Made by a program: the position numbers and the translations under genes. A model generated the notes under the pieces. It was not told where the DNA came from, did not search any database, and saw nothing but the letters and a program-made list of their open reading frames with translations. From Mycobacterium sp. GA-0227b (GTDB lineage Bacteria; Actinomycetota; Actinomycetes; Mycobacteriales; Mycobacteriaceae), in contig NZ_LQIK01000012.1 in the NCBI RefSeq assembly GCF_001499855.1, positions 1 through 64,000 on the forward strand: a DNA stretch of 64,000 nt. Reading direction: 5' to 3'. Shown here one piece after another: positions 23,947 to 33,073 of the stretch. Each line of letters starts with the position of its first letter. Within the stretch, counting starts at the first letter, position 1.

Positions 23947-24837
23947 TTACACCGGCAGACTCGTCCCGGTCTCCTTTTCGGCGAATTCCCACAGCCTTCG
24001 GGCGTCCTCGTAATCGCACGCGACGGCCGCGCGGCCGCTCAACGTCGGACCCCCCTTGAGTCCGTATCTGCTGTCGATCCCGACGTAACTGCCGGGGGGA
24101 ATCGGTTCAGTGATGCAGTAGAGCGTCGGCGCGGCGCCTGCGTCGGCGTCGTTGGCGAGCGCACCGGCCACGGCCTTGGCCACCGAATGGAAGGCGGCCA
24201 TCACCCGGGTATCCGACACGTTGGTCAGGTTCGACGCGACCCAGCCCGGATGTGTCAGATAGCTCGTGATCGGTGAACCGGCCTCGCGCAGCCGCCGGTC
24301 GAGTTCGAGGCCCCACAGCATCACCGCCAACTTCGAGCGCGCATAGGCCGGATAGGCCGACCACTTGCGCGACCGCAGATGCGGGTCGTCGAACGCGATG
24401 GCCGCCGCCTTGTGCGCATCGGAGCCGACGTTGATGATCTTGTCCCGCACCCGGTCGAACACCAGGTTCGTCAACGCGAACGGGCCCAAGAAGTTGGTGC
24501 CGAGCGTCATCTCGAAGCCGTCGACGGTGTCGCTTCGGCTCTGGGCGACCAAGCCCGCGTTGTTGATCAGGATGTCGACGTCGCCGTCGAACAACTCGGG
24601 AAAAGCCCGCACCGACGCCTGATCGGCGAGGTCGAGCTTGACCACGGACGTGTCTCCGCCCATCTCCGCCGCACGTTGCGCACCCAGTTCGAGGTTGCGA
24701 ACCGCGAGAATCACATGAGCGCCCGCGCCCGCCAGGGTCCGCGCAGTCGCAAGGCCGACGCCGTTGGTCGCGCCGGTGACGATGATCCGCTTGCCGCTCA
24801 GATTGCCGAGCCGGCTCGGCGACCAATTCGTAGCCAC
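23947..24837 (-). CDS. Short-chain dehydrogenase/reductase, retinol dehydrogenase-like
   Basis: This encodes 296 aa. Rossmann motif TGATNGVG, NNAG, INVGSDAHK (Ser side) and the YARSK catalytic pair. The long C-terminal part and THPGWVASN loop fit the retinol-dehydrogenase/oxidoreductase branch, which is NADP-dependent in general. Substrate unknown. It diverges from the SnoaL gene at 24912, with a 74-base shared promoter region. Confidence 0.88.
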   Translation of the reverse strand: MATNWSPSRLGNLSGKRIIVTGATNGVGLATARTLAGAGAHVILAVRNLELGAQRAAEMGGDTSVVKLDLADQASVRAFPELFDGDVDILINNAGLVAQSRSDTVDGFEMTLGTNFLGPFALTNLVFDRVRDKIINVGSDAHKAAAIAFDDPHLRSRKWSAYPAYARSKLAVMLWGLELDRRLREAGSPITSYLTHPGWVASNLTNVSDTRVMAAFHSVAKAVAGALANDADAGAAPTLYCITEPIPPGSYVGIDSRYGLKGGPTLSGRAAVACDYEDARRLWEFAEKETGTSLPV

Positions 24838-24911
24838 AACGGCACATTAGCGACGGCCGCGTCGCACCGAATCGTTGACATGACACTTTGCGACTGGTTG
24901 TCTACCGCTCG

Positions 24912-25355
24912 ATGAGCGACGCCGCCCGCGAGATCGAAAATCTGGTGTACACCTACGCCGAGCGGATCGACGCGGGCGACCTGGACGGCGTGGCAGCGCT
25001 GTTCGCCCACGGCCGCATCTGCGGGGTGGAGGACGGCCCGCCGGAAACCGTGTTCGAAGGGACAGCACGGGTCCGGCAGATGTACGAGATGGCAACGCGC
25101 ATCCACGACGACGGCACCCCGAAGACCAAACACTTCACCACCAATGTGCGGATATCCGTCGACGAGGACGCCGGCACCGCCCGCGGCAGCGCGTACTACT
25201 GCGTCACTCAGGCGACACCCGAGCTGCCGCTGCAGGTCATCGTCACCGGCCACTACCGCGACACCTTCCACCGCATCGATGGCGCGTGGTGGTTCGACAG
25301 CCGCACCATGTACGTCGACCAGGTCGGCGACACCAGCGCGCACCTGAAGTTCTGA
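24912..25355 (+). CDS. SnoaL-like (NTF2-fold) protein
   Basis: This encodes 147 aa from ATG 24912. REIENLVYTYAERIDAGDLDGVAALFAHGR is the standard opening of SnoaL-like cone-fold proteins, and the GHYRDTFHRIDGAWWFDSR strand closes the barrel. Such proteins are small isomerases/cyclases/dehydratases or ligand binders. It starts an operon with a sulfotransferase (4 bp gap), a DUF1214 protein (ATGA overlap) and an SDR (no gap), so it probably acts on the same substrate. Confidence 0.82.
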   Translation: MSDAAREIENLVYTYAERIDAGDLDGVAALFAHGRICGVEDGPPETVFEGTARVRQMYEMATRIHDDGTPKTKHFTTNVRISVDEDAGTARGSAYYCVTQATPELPLQVIVTGHYRDTFHRIDGAWWFDSRTMYVDQVGDTSAHLKF

Positions 25356-25359
25356 TCCC

Positions 25360-26547
25360 GTGCGACATCCCTTCGACGCTGCCGGGCTGATGGCCGCCGC
25401 GCAGCAGAAGGAAGGCCTCGAGGATTGGGGTCCGCTGCCATTCATCGAACCGCTGGCGGTGCTCGCCGACAGCTACGCCGGCGCCGACCTCAACGACATC
25501 GGCGCACACATCCTGCGCTCGGGTCTGATCCACAGCCTGCGGATGCGGTTGCGCGCCCAGGAGTGGATTCGGCGGCATCCAGCGATCACCGACGAGGTCA
25601 TCGGCGCACCGATCGTGGTGCTCGGCATGATGCGCAGCGGTACCACGCTGCTGCAGCGCCTGCTGGCCGCCGACGACCGGTTCCACTGCGCCTACGGCTG
25701 GGAAGTCGTCGAGGCCGCCCCGAAGCTGGGTTACGACTTCGCCGACCGCGAGGATCCGCGGATCGCCATCAGCGAGCGGCGCGAAGCGACGTCGCGAGAG
25801 CACGCACCGGAGTTGTTCTCGATCCACCCGATGTACGCGCGCGAACCCGAGGAGGAGATCGTCTTCCTCTCCGACGCGTTCCTGTCGCACGTGCCCGAGT
25901 CGGGAGCACACATTCCCGCATACCGGTCGTGGATCGACGGGCAGGACTTCACTCCCGCCTACGACTACCTGCACCGTATGCTGCAGTTCCTGCAATGGCA
26001 GAAGCGTCAGGCGGGCCTCACAGCGCACCGCTGGGTCTTGAAATCGCCTGCCCACCTTGGCTATCTGGACACGTTGCGGATCCGCTTTCCCGACCTGCAC
26101 ATCGTGCACATGCACCGGGACCCGAAGGAAACCATCCCGTCGGGCGCGAGCCTCAACGCGACGCTGCACGCGATGCACGCCGACCGCGTGGACCGCCACC
26201 GCGTCGGCGCGGAATGGCTGCAGCGAATGGGATGGACCAACGACCGCGCCATGGCGACCCGGTCCCGATGGAGCGACGAGTCGGTGCGCTGCACCGACAT
26301 CGAATTCGCCGACGCGGTCGCCGATCCGATCGCTCAGGTGTCGCGGGTCTACGACGCGATCGATGTGCCATTGACTGCCCGTGCGGAGGCAGCGATGCGC
26401 CGGTGGCTGACCGACCGGCCGCGCGAGCCCGCCCGGCCGCCCTACTCGGCGTCGGACTACGGCCTCAGCGAGGATCAGATCGACGAGTGGTTCGCGGCCT
26501 ACAACGACCGGTTCCGTTGCGGCGCAACCCATGGAAGGACGCGATGA
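25360..26547 (+). CDS. Sulfotransferase family protein
   Basis: This encodes 395 aa from GTG 25360. The PAPS 5'-phosphosulfate loop is GMMRSGTTLLQRLL (~residues 88-101) and the 3'-phosphate motif is HRDPKETIPS. It belongs to the large mycobacterial family related to aryl/steroid-type sulfotransferases. It would transfer sulfate from PAPS, which the cysDNC genes at 33-36 kb supply, to a lipid or small molecule. Central to the operon 24912-28655. Confidence 0.88.
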   Translation: MRHPFDAAGLMAAAQQKEGLEDWGPLPFIEPLAVLADSYAGADLNDIGAHILRSGLIHSLRMRLRAQEWIRRHPAITDEVIGAPIVVLGMMRSGTTLLQRLLAADDRFHCAYGWEVVEAAPKLGYDFADREDPRIAISERREATSREHAPELFSIHPMYAREPEEEIVFLSDAFLSHVPESGAHIPAYRSWIDGQDFTPAYDYLHRMLQFLQWQKRQAGLTAHRWVLKSPAHLGYLDTLRIRFPDLHIVHMHRDPKETIPSGASLNATLHAMHADRVDRHRVGAEWLQRMGWTNDRAMATRSRWSDESVRCTDIEFADAVADPIAQVSRVYDAIDVPLTARAEAAMRRWLTDRPREPARPPYSASDYGLSEDQIDEWFAAYNDRFRCGATHGRTR

Positions 26548-27806
26548 CCGAATTCACCGGCGATCCCGTTGCGACGGCCTCGCAGCATGAACAGGAACTG
26601 GCGGCACTCGAGCTCACGAACCACCCGACGGTCAAGGCGGCGTACCGCAGCGTCGCCGAAACGTGGCTCGGGCGGGCCAAAGCCTCCGATGCCATGCGCG
26701 AGCGCTTCGACGACGCCTTCGCCGAGGTGATGTTCTCCGCCGCAGTGTGGTCGTCGAACCAGGACAAGCTGCGACCGAAGGTCAGCTGCATCACCCGGCT
26801 CGCTCACCCCGTGGACGGCCGCTCGATACCCGGATCACGCTGGGGCATCGACAATCCCGACAGCGTCTACCGGGTCATCCCGATCTCCGGTGACGAACGC
26901 TACGAACTCCACGGCCGCGTCGGCGAGAACCGGATGACCGAGAACTACTTCACGTTGTGGGATGCCAACATGGGCACCGTCGCGGTGCTCAACGGTCGCA
27001 CCATGGAGGTCGATTCCGACGGCTCGTTCACCATCACCGTCGACTCCCGACCCGCCGACGGCAGGCCCAACCACGTGCAGACCAGCCCCGAGGCACACGA
27101 GTTCTACATCCGCGACGTCCTGTTGCACTGGGACCGCGATGACCCGAATCACCTTGCGGTGCAACGACTCGGGCCTGAACCGACTGATGTTTCTCAACCG
27201 GCCCGAACCGTTGACGAGCAGGCCGATGCCACCGCGGCCATGATGGCCCACTTCGCGAACTTCACCGGGAAGCTCAGCCACGGCATCTACAAGATGCCGC
27301 CAAACCATTTCAACCTCGCATGGTCCGCAGACCGGGTCGGCGCGATGCGCAACCAGGTCTACGTGATGGGCCGGTTCGACCTGAATCCCGGCGAGGCCTT
27401 CGTCGTGGACGTCAGCGACGGCGGCGCCGAGTACTTCACCGTCCCGCTGAGCAACATCTGGGGCACCACGCTCGACATCATCGACCGCACCGGCAGCCTC
27501 AACAAGGCGCAGTCGGTGCCGAACGAGGACGGCACCTACACCTACGTCATCGCCCCGACCGATCCCGGTGTCGCCAACTGGATCGACTCCGACGGTCTGA
27601 CCGAGGGCATCCTCACGTTGCGGATGGCCGAGTTCGGCGAGGAGGGACCGAAGCCGGACCTCGGCGCCAGCGGCCGGGTCGTCCCACTCGACAACCTGGA
27701 GAACGAGGTTCCGACGCTGCGCCGGGTGTCGGCCGCAGAACGCGCCACCGAACTGGCGGACCGCCGGACCGCCTATCTGCGCCGGCTACCGGAAGGAACT
27801 CTGTAG
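26544..27806 (+). CDS. DUF1214-domain protein
   Basis: This encodes 420 aa; the ATG overlaps the sulfotransferase stop (ATGA). The C-terminal half fits DUF1214: FDLNPGEAFVVDV, a repeat-rich beta region, NIWGTTLDIIDRTGSLN, and YVIAPTDPGVANWIDSDG. Members of the family have no agreed enzymatic role, but are often near P450s and sulfotransferases in mycobacteria. No signal peptide or membrane segment. Confidence 0.8.
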   Translation: MTEFTGDPVATASQHEQELAALELTNHPTVKAAYRSVAETWLGRAKASDAMRERFDDAFAEVMFSAAVWSSNQDKLRPKVSCITRLAHPVDGRSIPGSRWGIDNPDSVYRVIPISGDERYELHGRVGENRMTENYFTLWDANMGTVAVLNGRTMEVDSDGSFTITVDSRPADGRPNHVQTSPEAHEFYIRDVLLHWDRDDPNHLAVQRLGPEPTDVSQPARTVDEQADATAAMMAHFANFTGKLSHGIYKMPPNHFNLAWSADRVGAMRNQVYVMGRFDLNPGEAFVVDVSDGGAEYFTVPLSNIWGTTLDIIDRTGSLNKAQSVPNEDGTYTYVIAPTDPGVANWIDSDGLTEGILTLRMAEFGEEGPKPDLGASGRVVPLDNLENEVPTLRRVSAAERATELADRRTAYLRRLPEGTL

Positions 27807-28655
27807 ATGGCCCGCTGGCTGATCACCGGTTGCTCGACCGGCATCGGGCGTGAGATCTCCGCCGCTGCCCTCCGGGCGGGGCATTCGGTGGTGGTGACCG
27901 CGCGTCGCACCGAGACGGTGGCCGACTTCGCCGAGACCTTCGGTGACCGCGCGGCGATCGTCGCGCTCGACGTGACGGACAAGGCCCAGATCACCGCCGC
28001 GGTCCAGAAAGCGACCGAGGCGTTCGGGGGCATAGATGTTCTGGTCAACAACGCCGGACACGGGTACCTGTCCGCCGTTGAGGAGGGCGAGGACGAGAAG
28101 GTCCGCAAGCTGTTCGACACGAACTACTTTGGCGTCGTCGACACCATCAAGGCCGTATTGCCTCAGATGCGCGCCCGCCATTCCGGCCACATCATCAACA
28201 TCTCGTCGATGACGGGCCTGGTGGCCAATCCGCCGAACGCGTACTACTCGTCGACGAAGTTCGCCCTCGAAGCGTTGACCGAGGCCCTCGCCCAAGAGGT
28301 CAAGCCGTTCGGCATCCGGGTGACCGCGATCGAACCCGGGGCGTTCCGCACCGACTGGGCGGCCCGCTCGATGTGGGAATCGACGACCCCGATCACCGAC
28401 TACGACGAGAACGTCGGCGCCCGCAAGACCATGATCAAGGAGTTCGCCAACCACCTTCCCGGCGATCCGCGCAAGGTCGCCGAGGCGGTGTTGATGGTGA
28501 GCACGCTCGACGAACCGCCGCTGCGGCTGCTGCTCGGCCGCGACGTGCTCAAGGCAGTCCGAGACAAACTGGCCGCATTCTCGGCTTCCATCGACGAATG
28601 GGAAGCCGTCACCAAGGACGTGAACTTCCCGAAGGACGCCGCTGCAGAGCCGTGA
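27807..28655 (+). CDS. Short-chain dehydrogenase/reductase
   Basis: This encodes 282 aa, starting directly after the DUF1214 stop. Classical SDR motifs: TGCSTGIGRE, LDVTD, NNAGHGY, ISSMTG and YYSSTKFALE (Tyr and Lys of the active site). NADP(H) is favoured by the basic TARR after the second strand. It closes the four-gene operon, probably oxidising or reducing the same metabolite as its partners. Confidence 0.9.
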   Translation: MARWLITGCSTGIGREISAAALRAGHSVVVTARRTETVADFAETFGDRAAIVALDVTDKAQITAAVQKATEAFGGIDVLVNNAGHGYLSAVEEGEDEKVRKLFDTNYFGVVDTIKAVLPQMRARHSGHIINISSMTGLVANPPNAYYSSTKFALEALTEALAQEVKPFGIRVTAIEPGAFRTDWAARSMWESTTPITDYDENVGARKTMIKEFANHLPGDPRKVAEAVLMVSTLDEPPLRLLLGRDVLKAVRDKLAAFSASIDEWEAVTKDVNFPKDAAAEP

Positions 28656-28670
28656 GGCTCACGTCAGGGC

Positions 28671-28898
28671 TTAATGGCCCCATTTCCACGGCTTGTCCCA
28701 GTGGCCTGGCGGTGGCACACCCGGAATGTGAGAGATGTGGCCCGGCGACGGGACGAAGTGGCCCGGTGACGGCGGGTCCCACCACCACCACTCATCGTCG
28801 GCGACCGCCTGACCTGCGCCAAGGCCGGCGGATGTGATCCCGAGCGCCCCGGCCATCACGGCCCCGGCTGCGAACCTCTTCAGTGTTGTCATCGTCAT
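28671..28898 (-). CDS. Small secreted Trp/Pro/His-rich protein
   Basis: This encodes 75 aa. The signal peptide is residues ~8-33 (FAAGAVMAGALGITSAGL...AVAD). The mature ~40 residues are DEWWWWDPP, then short PGH-spaced repeats (PGHFVPSPGH, PGVPPPGH), ending KWGH. Such short aromatic/Pro peptides are common in mycobacteria and have unknown roles. It converges on the SDR operon (15 bp between stops). 28899-29036 is empty. Confidence 0.65.
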   Translation of the reverse strand: MTMTTLKRFAAGAVMAGALGITSAGLGAGQAVADDEWWWWDPPSPGHFVPSPGHISHIPGVPPPGHWDKPWKWGH

Positions 28899-29036
28899 CG
28901 TGAATTCCTCTCGGCTGTCTGCCTCGCCGCTGCATCAATCGCTCTGCGACTGTGCAACACGACAAGGCGCTCACGACTTCCCCGACAGTTCCATCGTGCC
29001 ACCCGGCCGCCCGGCCGGCCACCCACCCCCCGACCG

Positions 29037-29933
29037 CTACGTCGTGAACTCCTTCGCCACTTCGGCGACCCTGCGCACCTGATCGATGTCCGAGCTCGTC
29101 GGGATGAGGTGGATCTCATCGGCGCCGACGTCTTCGAAGCGGCGCAGCACGTCGAGCAGCTCGTTCTCGACGCCTGCCCATCCCGTCGTCGGCGCCATCG
29201 CATCGACGACGTCGTCGGGGATCCAGTTCATGTAGCGCCGCAGATGCCGATGCACCTGTGCGCGCGCCTCGTCGCCGTCGCCGATCGCGAACCAGAACGA
29301 GGTCGCGAGGTGTGGCGGGGGCTTACCCGCCTGCGCCCATGCGGTGCGGGCGACATCGAACAGTTCATTCTGCCGGTCGACGTCGAGATCGAGCGTCGTA
29401 CCCGCCAGCCCGTCTGCCCACTGCGCAGCGCTACGAACCGTTTTCGGGCCGATGGTGCCGACCAGCAACGTCGGCCCGCCGGACTGCACGGGCCGCGGAC
29501 CGACGGGGATGACGGATTCGGTGATCTTCTCGCCCGCCCAGACCCGCCGCATCACCGCGACGCGCTCGGCCATCCCTCGCATGGTCTGCGTAGCCGGGTC
29601 CGCGCCGACCGCGCGGTAGTCCTCGGCCCTGCCGCCGACGCCCAGACCGACGGTCAACCTCCCTCCGCACAGCATGTCACCGGTGGCCAGCGCCTTGGCC
29701 AGCATGACGGGGTCATGCAGCTGTGGGACCACCACCGTCGTCACCAACCGGACCCGATCGGTCCAGGCGGCGAGCGCGCCGAGAAGCGTCAGGGTCTCCG
29801 GATTGTCGAACGCGATGCGCTCACCCCAACAGAGCGAGGAGAACGGACCGTCGTCGATGGCCCGCGCCCATGCCTTGAGCGTGTCGGTGTCGAGGTTGGG
29901 TTCCATCACCGGCATCGTCATCCCGATCTGCAC
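29037..29933 (-). CDS. F420-dependent luciferase-like oxidoreductase
   Basis: This encodes 298 aa. I chose GTG 29933, giving V-QIGMTMPVMEP, the usual first strand of the TIM barrel; ATG 29921 is the alternative. Family features are SLCWGERIAFDNPETL, GRLTVGLGVGGRAEDY and PTLLVGTIGPKTV. The family is the bacterial luciferase/LLM class, in mycobacteria mostly F420-dependent. Substrate unknown. Divergent from the VOC gene at 29970. Confidence 0.82.
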   Translation of the reverse strand: MQIGMTMPVMEPNLDTDTLKAWARAIDDGPFSSLCWGERIAFDNPETLTLLGALAAWTDRVRLVTTVVVPQLHDPVMLAKALATGDMLCGGRLTVGLGVGGRAEDYRAVGADPATQTMRGMAERVAVMRRVWAGEKITESVIPVGPRPVQSGGPTLLVGTIGPKTVRSAAQWADGLAGTTLDLDVDRQNELFDVARTAWAQAGKPPPHLATSFWFAIGDGDEARAQVHRHLRRYMNWIPDDVVDAMAPTTGWAGVENELLDVLRRFEDVGADEIHLIPTSSDIDQVRRVAEVAKEFTT

Positions 29934-29969
29934 GACGGCGATTCTGGCACGGCTGGCAGCATGAGGGGC

Positions 29970-30383
29970 ATGGCGATCACCACCGCGTCCATCGCGCACA
30001 TCCGCTTGACCGTCACCGACATCGAGCGGTCGCGCGAGTTCTACGAAGCAGTGTTCGGCTGGCGTGTCCTGTTCGAGCTGCCCGAAGGTGCCGACGCGGC
30101 CACCCGCGACGCGCTGAGCTTCCTGTACGGCGGCGTCATCTACGACCTCGGCGGCATGCTGGTGGGTTTGCGGCCCGCGGCCACCGACCGGTTCGACGAG
30201 AACCGCACCGGACTCGACCACCTCGCGTTCCGTCTGCTCAGCAAGGACGAACTGGATTCGGCCGCACGGCATCTCGACGAGGTCGGCGTCGCCCACGAAC
30301 CGATCAAGGACATCGGGCCTTCCTACATCCTCGAGTTCCGCGACCCGGACAACATCGCGTTGGAGTTGACCGCCCCGAAGTGA
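29970..30383 (+). CDS. VOC (glyoxalase/bleomycin resistance) family protein
   Basis: This encodes 137 aa from ATG 29970; ATG 29961 is possible. Two beta-alpha-beta-beta-beta modules: IAHIRLTVTDIERSREFYE, then LDHLAFRLL...LEFRDPDNIALEL, with metal-type His/Glu positions (AHIR, DHLAF, E in LEFRDPD). Could be a dioxygenase, isomerase or resistance protein. Small intergenic space to the divergent LLM gene suggests coordinated expression. Confidence 0.82.
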   Translation: MAITTASIAHIRLTVTDIERSREFYEAVFGWRVLFELPEGADAATRDALSFLYGGVIYDLGGMLVGLRPAATDRFDENRTGLDHLAFRLLSKDELDSAARHLDEVGVAHEPIKDIGPSYILEFRDPDNIALELTAPK

Positions 30384-30385
30384 CG

Positions 30386-31399
30386 TCAGGCCAGGGTGCC
30401 CATGATGTCGGCCACTGATCCGGACCTGACTTTTCCGAAACCGGTGCCGGCCCACACATTCACGCCGTGCGGATCGCCGGCGCGGACGGCCGCTGCGCGC
30501 AACGGGCTGGTCAGATAGTGCACCTCGGGGTAGCCGAGCGGTGCCTCGGCCTCATGCTCGTCGATGAACCGGTTGCGCAGTCCGCGTGCGTATCGTCCCG
30601 AGAATGCTTTCGTCACTGCGGTTTCGGTGAACTCTCCGTCTTGCAGCGCCCCACGGTGCACGGCGCTGCTACCCGCCTCGTCGGCGAGCAGGAACGCAGT
30701 TCCCAGTTGCGCGGCCACCGCGCCCGCGCGCCGCACCCGGGCGACATCCTCGGCGGTCATCAGGCCTCCGGCAGCGACGACGGGCACGTCGACACTGTCG
30801 ATCAGCGAAGCCAGCAGCGCGTCCAAGGGGACATCCGACGGCTGCGCGGTCGGGTCGAAGGTGCCGCGGTGCCCACCGGCCTCCGGTCCCTGCGCGGCCA
30901 CCGCGTCCACGCCGCGCGCGACGGCCTGCTGCGCCTCGGCCAGCGTGGTCACCGTGCCGACCGTGGTGATACCCGCCGCGCGTAACCGCCGGATCTCCTC
31001 GGTGCTGGGCAGACCGAAGGTGAACGACGCCACCGCGGGCCGCATATCGAGAAGGACGTCGAGTTTGGCGGCCCAGGCGTCGTCGTCGAAGCGGGGCTCG
31101 CCGAGCGTAGTGGCGTAGCGTTCAGCGTCGCGGGTCAGCGCTTCGGAGTAGCGCTCGATCGCTTCTGCAGCGGCTGCACTGGGTTGCGGCACAAAGAGAT
31201 TGGCGCCTACCGGGCCGGACGCCAGCCGCTGCGCCGCGTCGAGACGCTCGGCGAACACCTCGGCGGTCAGATAACCGGCCGGGACGAAACCCAGACCGCC
31301 CGCCCTGGTTCCGGCGGCGGCCAGTTCGGGTGTCGACGGGCCGCCCGCCATGGGCGCCACGACGACGGGCTGGACGAGGTCTCTGAAGTCGAACGTCAT
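30386..31399 (-). CDS. Nitronate monooxygenase-type FMN protein
   Basis: This encodes 337 aa from ATG 31399 (MTFDFRDLVQP); the frame runs upstream but reads as shadow. NMO/2-nitropropane dioxygenase motifs: VVVAPMAGGPSTPEL, GLGFVPAGYL, GPEAGGHRG (FMN/active-site loop), VPVVAAGGLM and QLGTAFLLADEAG. It oxidises nitronates or acts as an NADH:quinone-type FMN enzyme. Convergent with the VOC gene (2 bp between stops) and divergent from the next VOC gene. Confidence 0.85.
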   Translation of the reverse strand: MTFDFRDLVQPVVVAPMAGGPSTPELAAAGTRAGGLGFVPAGYLTAEVFAERLDAAQRLASGPVGANLFVPQPSAAAAEAIERYSEALTRDAERYATTLGEPRFDDDAWAAKLDVLLDMRPAVASFTFGLPSTEEIRRLRAAGITTVGTVTTLAEAQQAVARGVDAVAAQGPEAGGHRGTFDPTAQPSDVPLDALLASLIDSVDVPVVAAGGLMTAEDVARVRRAGAVAAQLGTAFLLADEAGSSAVHRGALQDGEFTETAVTKAFSGRYARGLRNRFIDEHEAEAPLGYPEVHYLTSPLRAAAVRAGDPHGVNVWAGTGFGKVRSGSVADIMGTLA

Positions 31400-31454
31400 G
31401 CTTACATCGTGCAACGTTGCCGTCTCACCGCCGACGGTGGTTGACTGAACCGGT

Positions 31455-31847
31455 ATGGCCATCACTTTCAACCACACCATCGTGGCCGCGCGGGACCGCG
31501 AGGAATCGGCCAGGTTCTTCACCGAGTTGTTCGGGCTGCCGGCTGCCAAGGAGTTCGGCCCTTTCCTGGCGGTGCCCTTGGCGCACGAGGCCAGCCTTGA
31601 TTACGCACAGGCCGGCACGGACGAGGACATCCGGCCGCAGCATTACGCCTTCCTGGTGTCCGAGGACGAGTTCTCCGAGATCTACGGGCGCATTCGGGAG
31701 CGTGGTCTGCAGCACTGGGCCGATCCGCATGGCTCGCGCCCCGGCGAGATCAACCACAACGACGGTGGTCGCGGTGTCTACTTCCAGGATCCCTCGGGCC
31801 ATTACCTCGAGATCATCACGCGGCCCTACGGATCCGGTTCCGGCTGA
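31455..31847 (+). CDS. VOC family protein
   Basis: This encodes 130 aa. ITFNHTIVAARDREESARFFTELFG opens the first module; QHYAFLVSEDEFSEIYGRI and GVYFQDPSGHYLEIIT form the second, with His and Glu in metal positions. Distinct from the VOC protein at 29970. Converges on the Rrf2 gene (9 bp between stops). Confidence 0.82.
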   Translation: MAITFNHTIVAARDREESARFFTELFGLPAAKEFGPFLAVPLAHEASLDYAQAGTDEDIRPQHYAFLVSEDEFSEIYGRIRERGLQHWADPHGSRPGEINHNDGGRGVYFQDPSGHYLEIITRPYGSGSG

Positions 31848-31856
31848 CCCGCGACG

Positions 31857-32333
31857 CTAACTCAGCGAGTGGCCGCGCTTGGATTCCTGACTGCGGTAGT
31901 CGTCGGCGAGCTTTCGCACATGCTTGGGTAACGCATCGGCGGCCACGTCAGCCACGCTCGTCTGCTCGAGCACTGAACGCATGCTCGCCCGCAGCGCCCG
32001 CCAGACGTCGGTCAGCGGGGTCGTCGGCCCGGTGTACGGCAGATCGCCGAGGCCGATGTCTCTGACGCTGGCCAGCGGACCGTCGATGCAACGCAGCACG
32101 TCGGCGAGGCTGATGTCCTTCGCGGCCCGGGCCAACTCGTAGCCACCTTCGCGGCCGCGGTGACTGCGCACCAGGCGGTCGGTGCGCAGGTCAGAGAGGA
32201 TGTCGACGAGAAACTGCGGCGGAATGCCCTGCGCCTTGGCCAGATCGTCGGTCGTGACGAGGACACCGTCCTGGGCGGTCGCGAGTTGCACCATCGCGCG
32301 GACGGCGTACTCGGCTTTGGCCGACATGCGCAT
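31857..32333 (-). CDS. Rrf2 family regulator of sulfur genes
   Basis: This encodes 158 aa from ATG 32333. N-terminal winged helix: [46 protein letters not shown]. Only one cysteine (LRCIDG), so an IscR-type Fe-S cluster is unlikely; it may sense a metabolite as CymR does in Bacillus. It is the last gene of the cysD-cysNC-cysQ operon (8 bp after cysQ). The position matches Rv1287 beside cysDN in M. tuberculosis. I infer that it regulates sulfate assimilation, perhaps through the repeats at 35913-35934. Confidence 0.8.
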   Translation of the reverse strand: MRMSAKAEYAVRAMVQLATAQDGVLVTTDDLAKAQGIPPQFLVDILSDLRTDRLVRSHRGREGGYELARAAKDISLADVLRCIDGPLASVRDIGLGDLPYTGPTTPLTDVWRALRASMRSVLEQTSVADVAADALPKHVRKLADDYRSQESKRGHSLS

Positions 32334-32341
32334 GTGCCCAG

Positions 32342-33073
32342 TCAATCACGCGTGACAGCCAGCACCGCCTCGGCAAGCTCGGGCCGGCAGACAACGAGGT
32401 CGGGCAGCAACGGGTCGGGCCGGTTGTAGATCAGCGGCGAGCCGTCGATACGGGACGCATGCAGGCCCGCAGCGCGGGCGACGGCGACTGGCGCCGCGGA
32501 GTCCCACTCGTACTGGCCGCCGGCGTGCACGTACACGTCCGAAAGTCCCTGCACAACCGACGCGACCTTCGCCCCGGCCGAGCCCATCTCGACCAATGTG
32601 CCGTCCAGCGCGTCGCGCACCGCGAGCGCGATCGATGGCGGGCGCGTCCGCGAGACCACGATCCGGGGCTTGTCGGGACCGGCGGGCGGTGAGTCGACCG
32701 CGGGGGTGGCCAGCGTGACGCCTTGCGCGGGAAGCGCGATCGCGCCGGCGACCAGTTCACCGGCCTGCCATAGTGCGACATGCACTGCCCAGTCGTCGCG
32801 GCCCAGTTCGGAGAACTCGCGGGTGCCGTCGAGCGGGTCGATGATCCACACCCGTCCGGCGGTCAGGCGGACCGGGTCGTCGGCGCCCTCTTCCGAGAGC
32901 ACGGCGTCGTCCGGCCGCTCGGCAGCCAGCGCTTCGGCGAGGAAGTCGTGAGAGCGCTTGTCCCCCGCGGCTTTACGCTCGGCTTCGCTCGCATCGGCCA
33001 GTTCGGAGCGGACGTCGAGCAGGAGCTTCCCGGCCGCCGTGGCCAGGCGGGCGGCGAGTTCGTGATCGCTCAC
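32342..33073 (-). CDS. cysQ: 3'(2'),5'-bisphosphate nucleotidase
   Basis: This encodes 243 aa from GTG 33073, whose GTGA overlaps the cysNC stop. Inositol-monophosphatase fold with the metal sites [21 protein letters not shown] and, near the end, [15 protein letters not shown]. Hydrolyses PAP to AMP, recycling the by-product of sulfate transfer. Presence in the cysDNC operon supports this over a general inositol phosphatase. In M. tuberculosis cysQ lies elsewhere, as I recall. Confidence 0.85.
   Translation of the reverse strand: MSDHELAARLATAAGKLLLDVRSELADASEAERKAAGDKRSHDFLAEALAAERPDDAVLSEEGADDPVRLTAGRVWIIDPLDGTREFSELGRDDWAVHVALWQAGELVAGAIALPAQGVTLATPAVDSPPAGPDKPRIVVSRTRPPSIALAVRDALDGTLVEMGSAGAKVASVVQGLSDVYVHAGGQYEWDSAAPVAVARAAGLHASRIDGSPLIYNRPDPLLPDLVVCRPELAEAVLAVTRD

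Noticed and set aside
29109..29969. N-terminal extension of the VOC gene at 29970
   Set aside because: The extension overlaps the F420-type gene on the other strand and reads as His/Arg shadow; the VOC domain starts at 29970.
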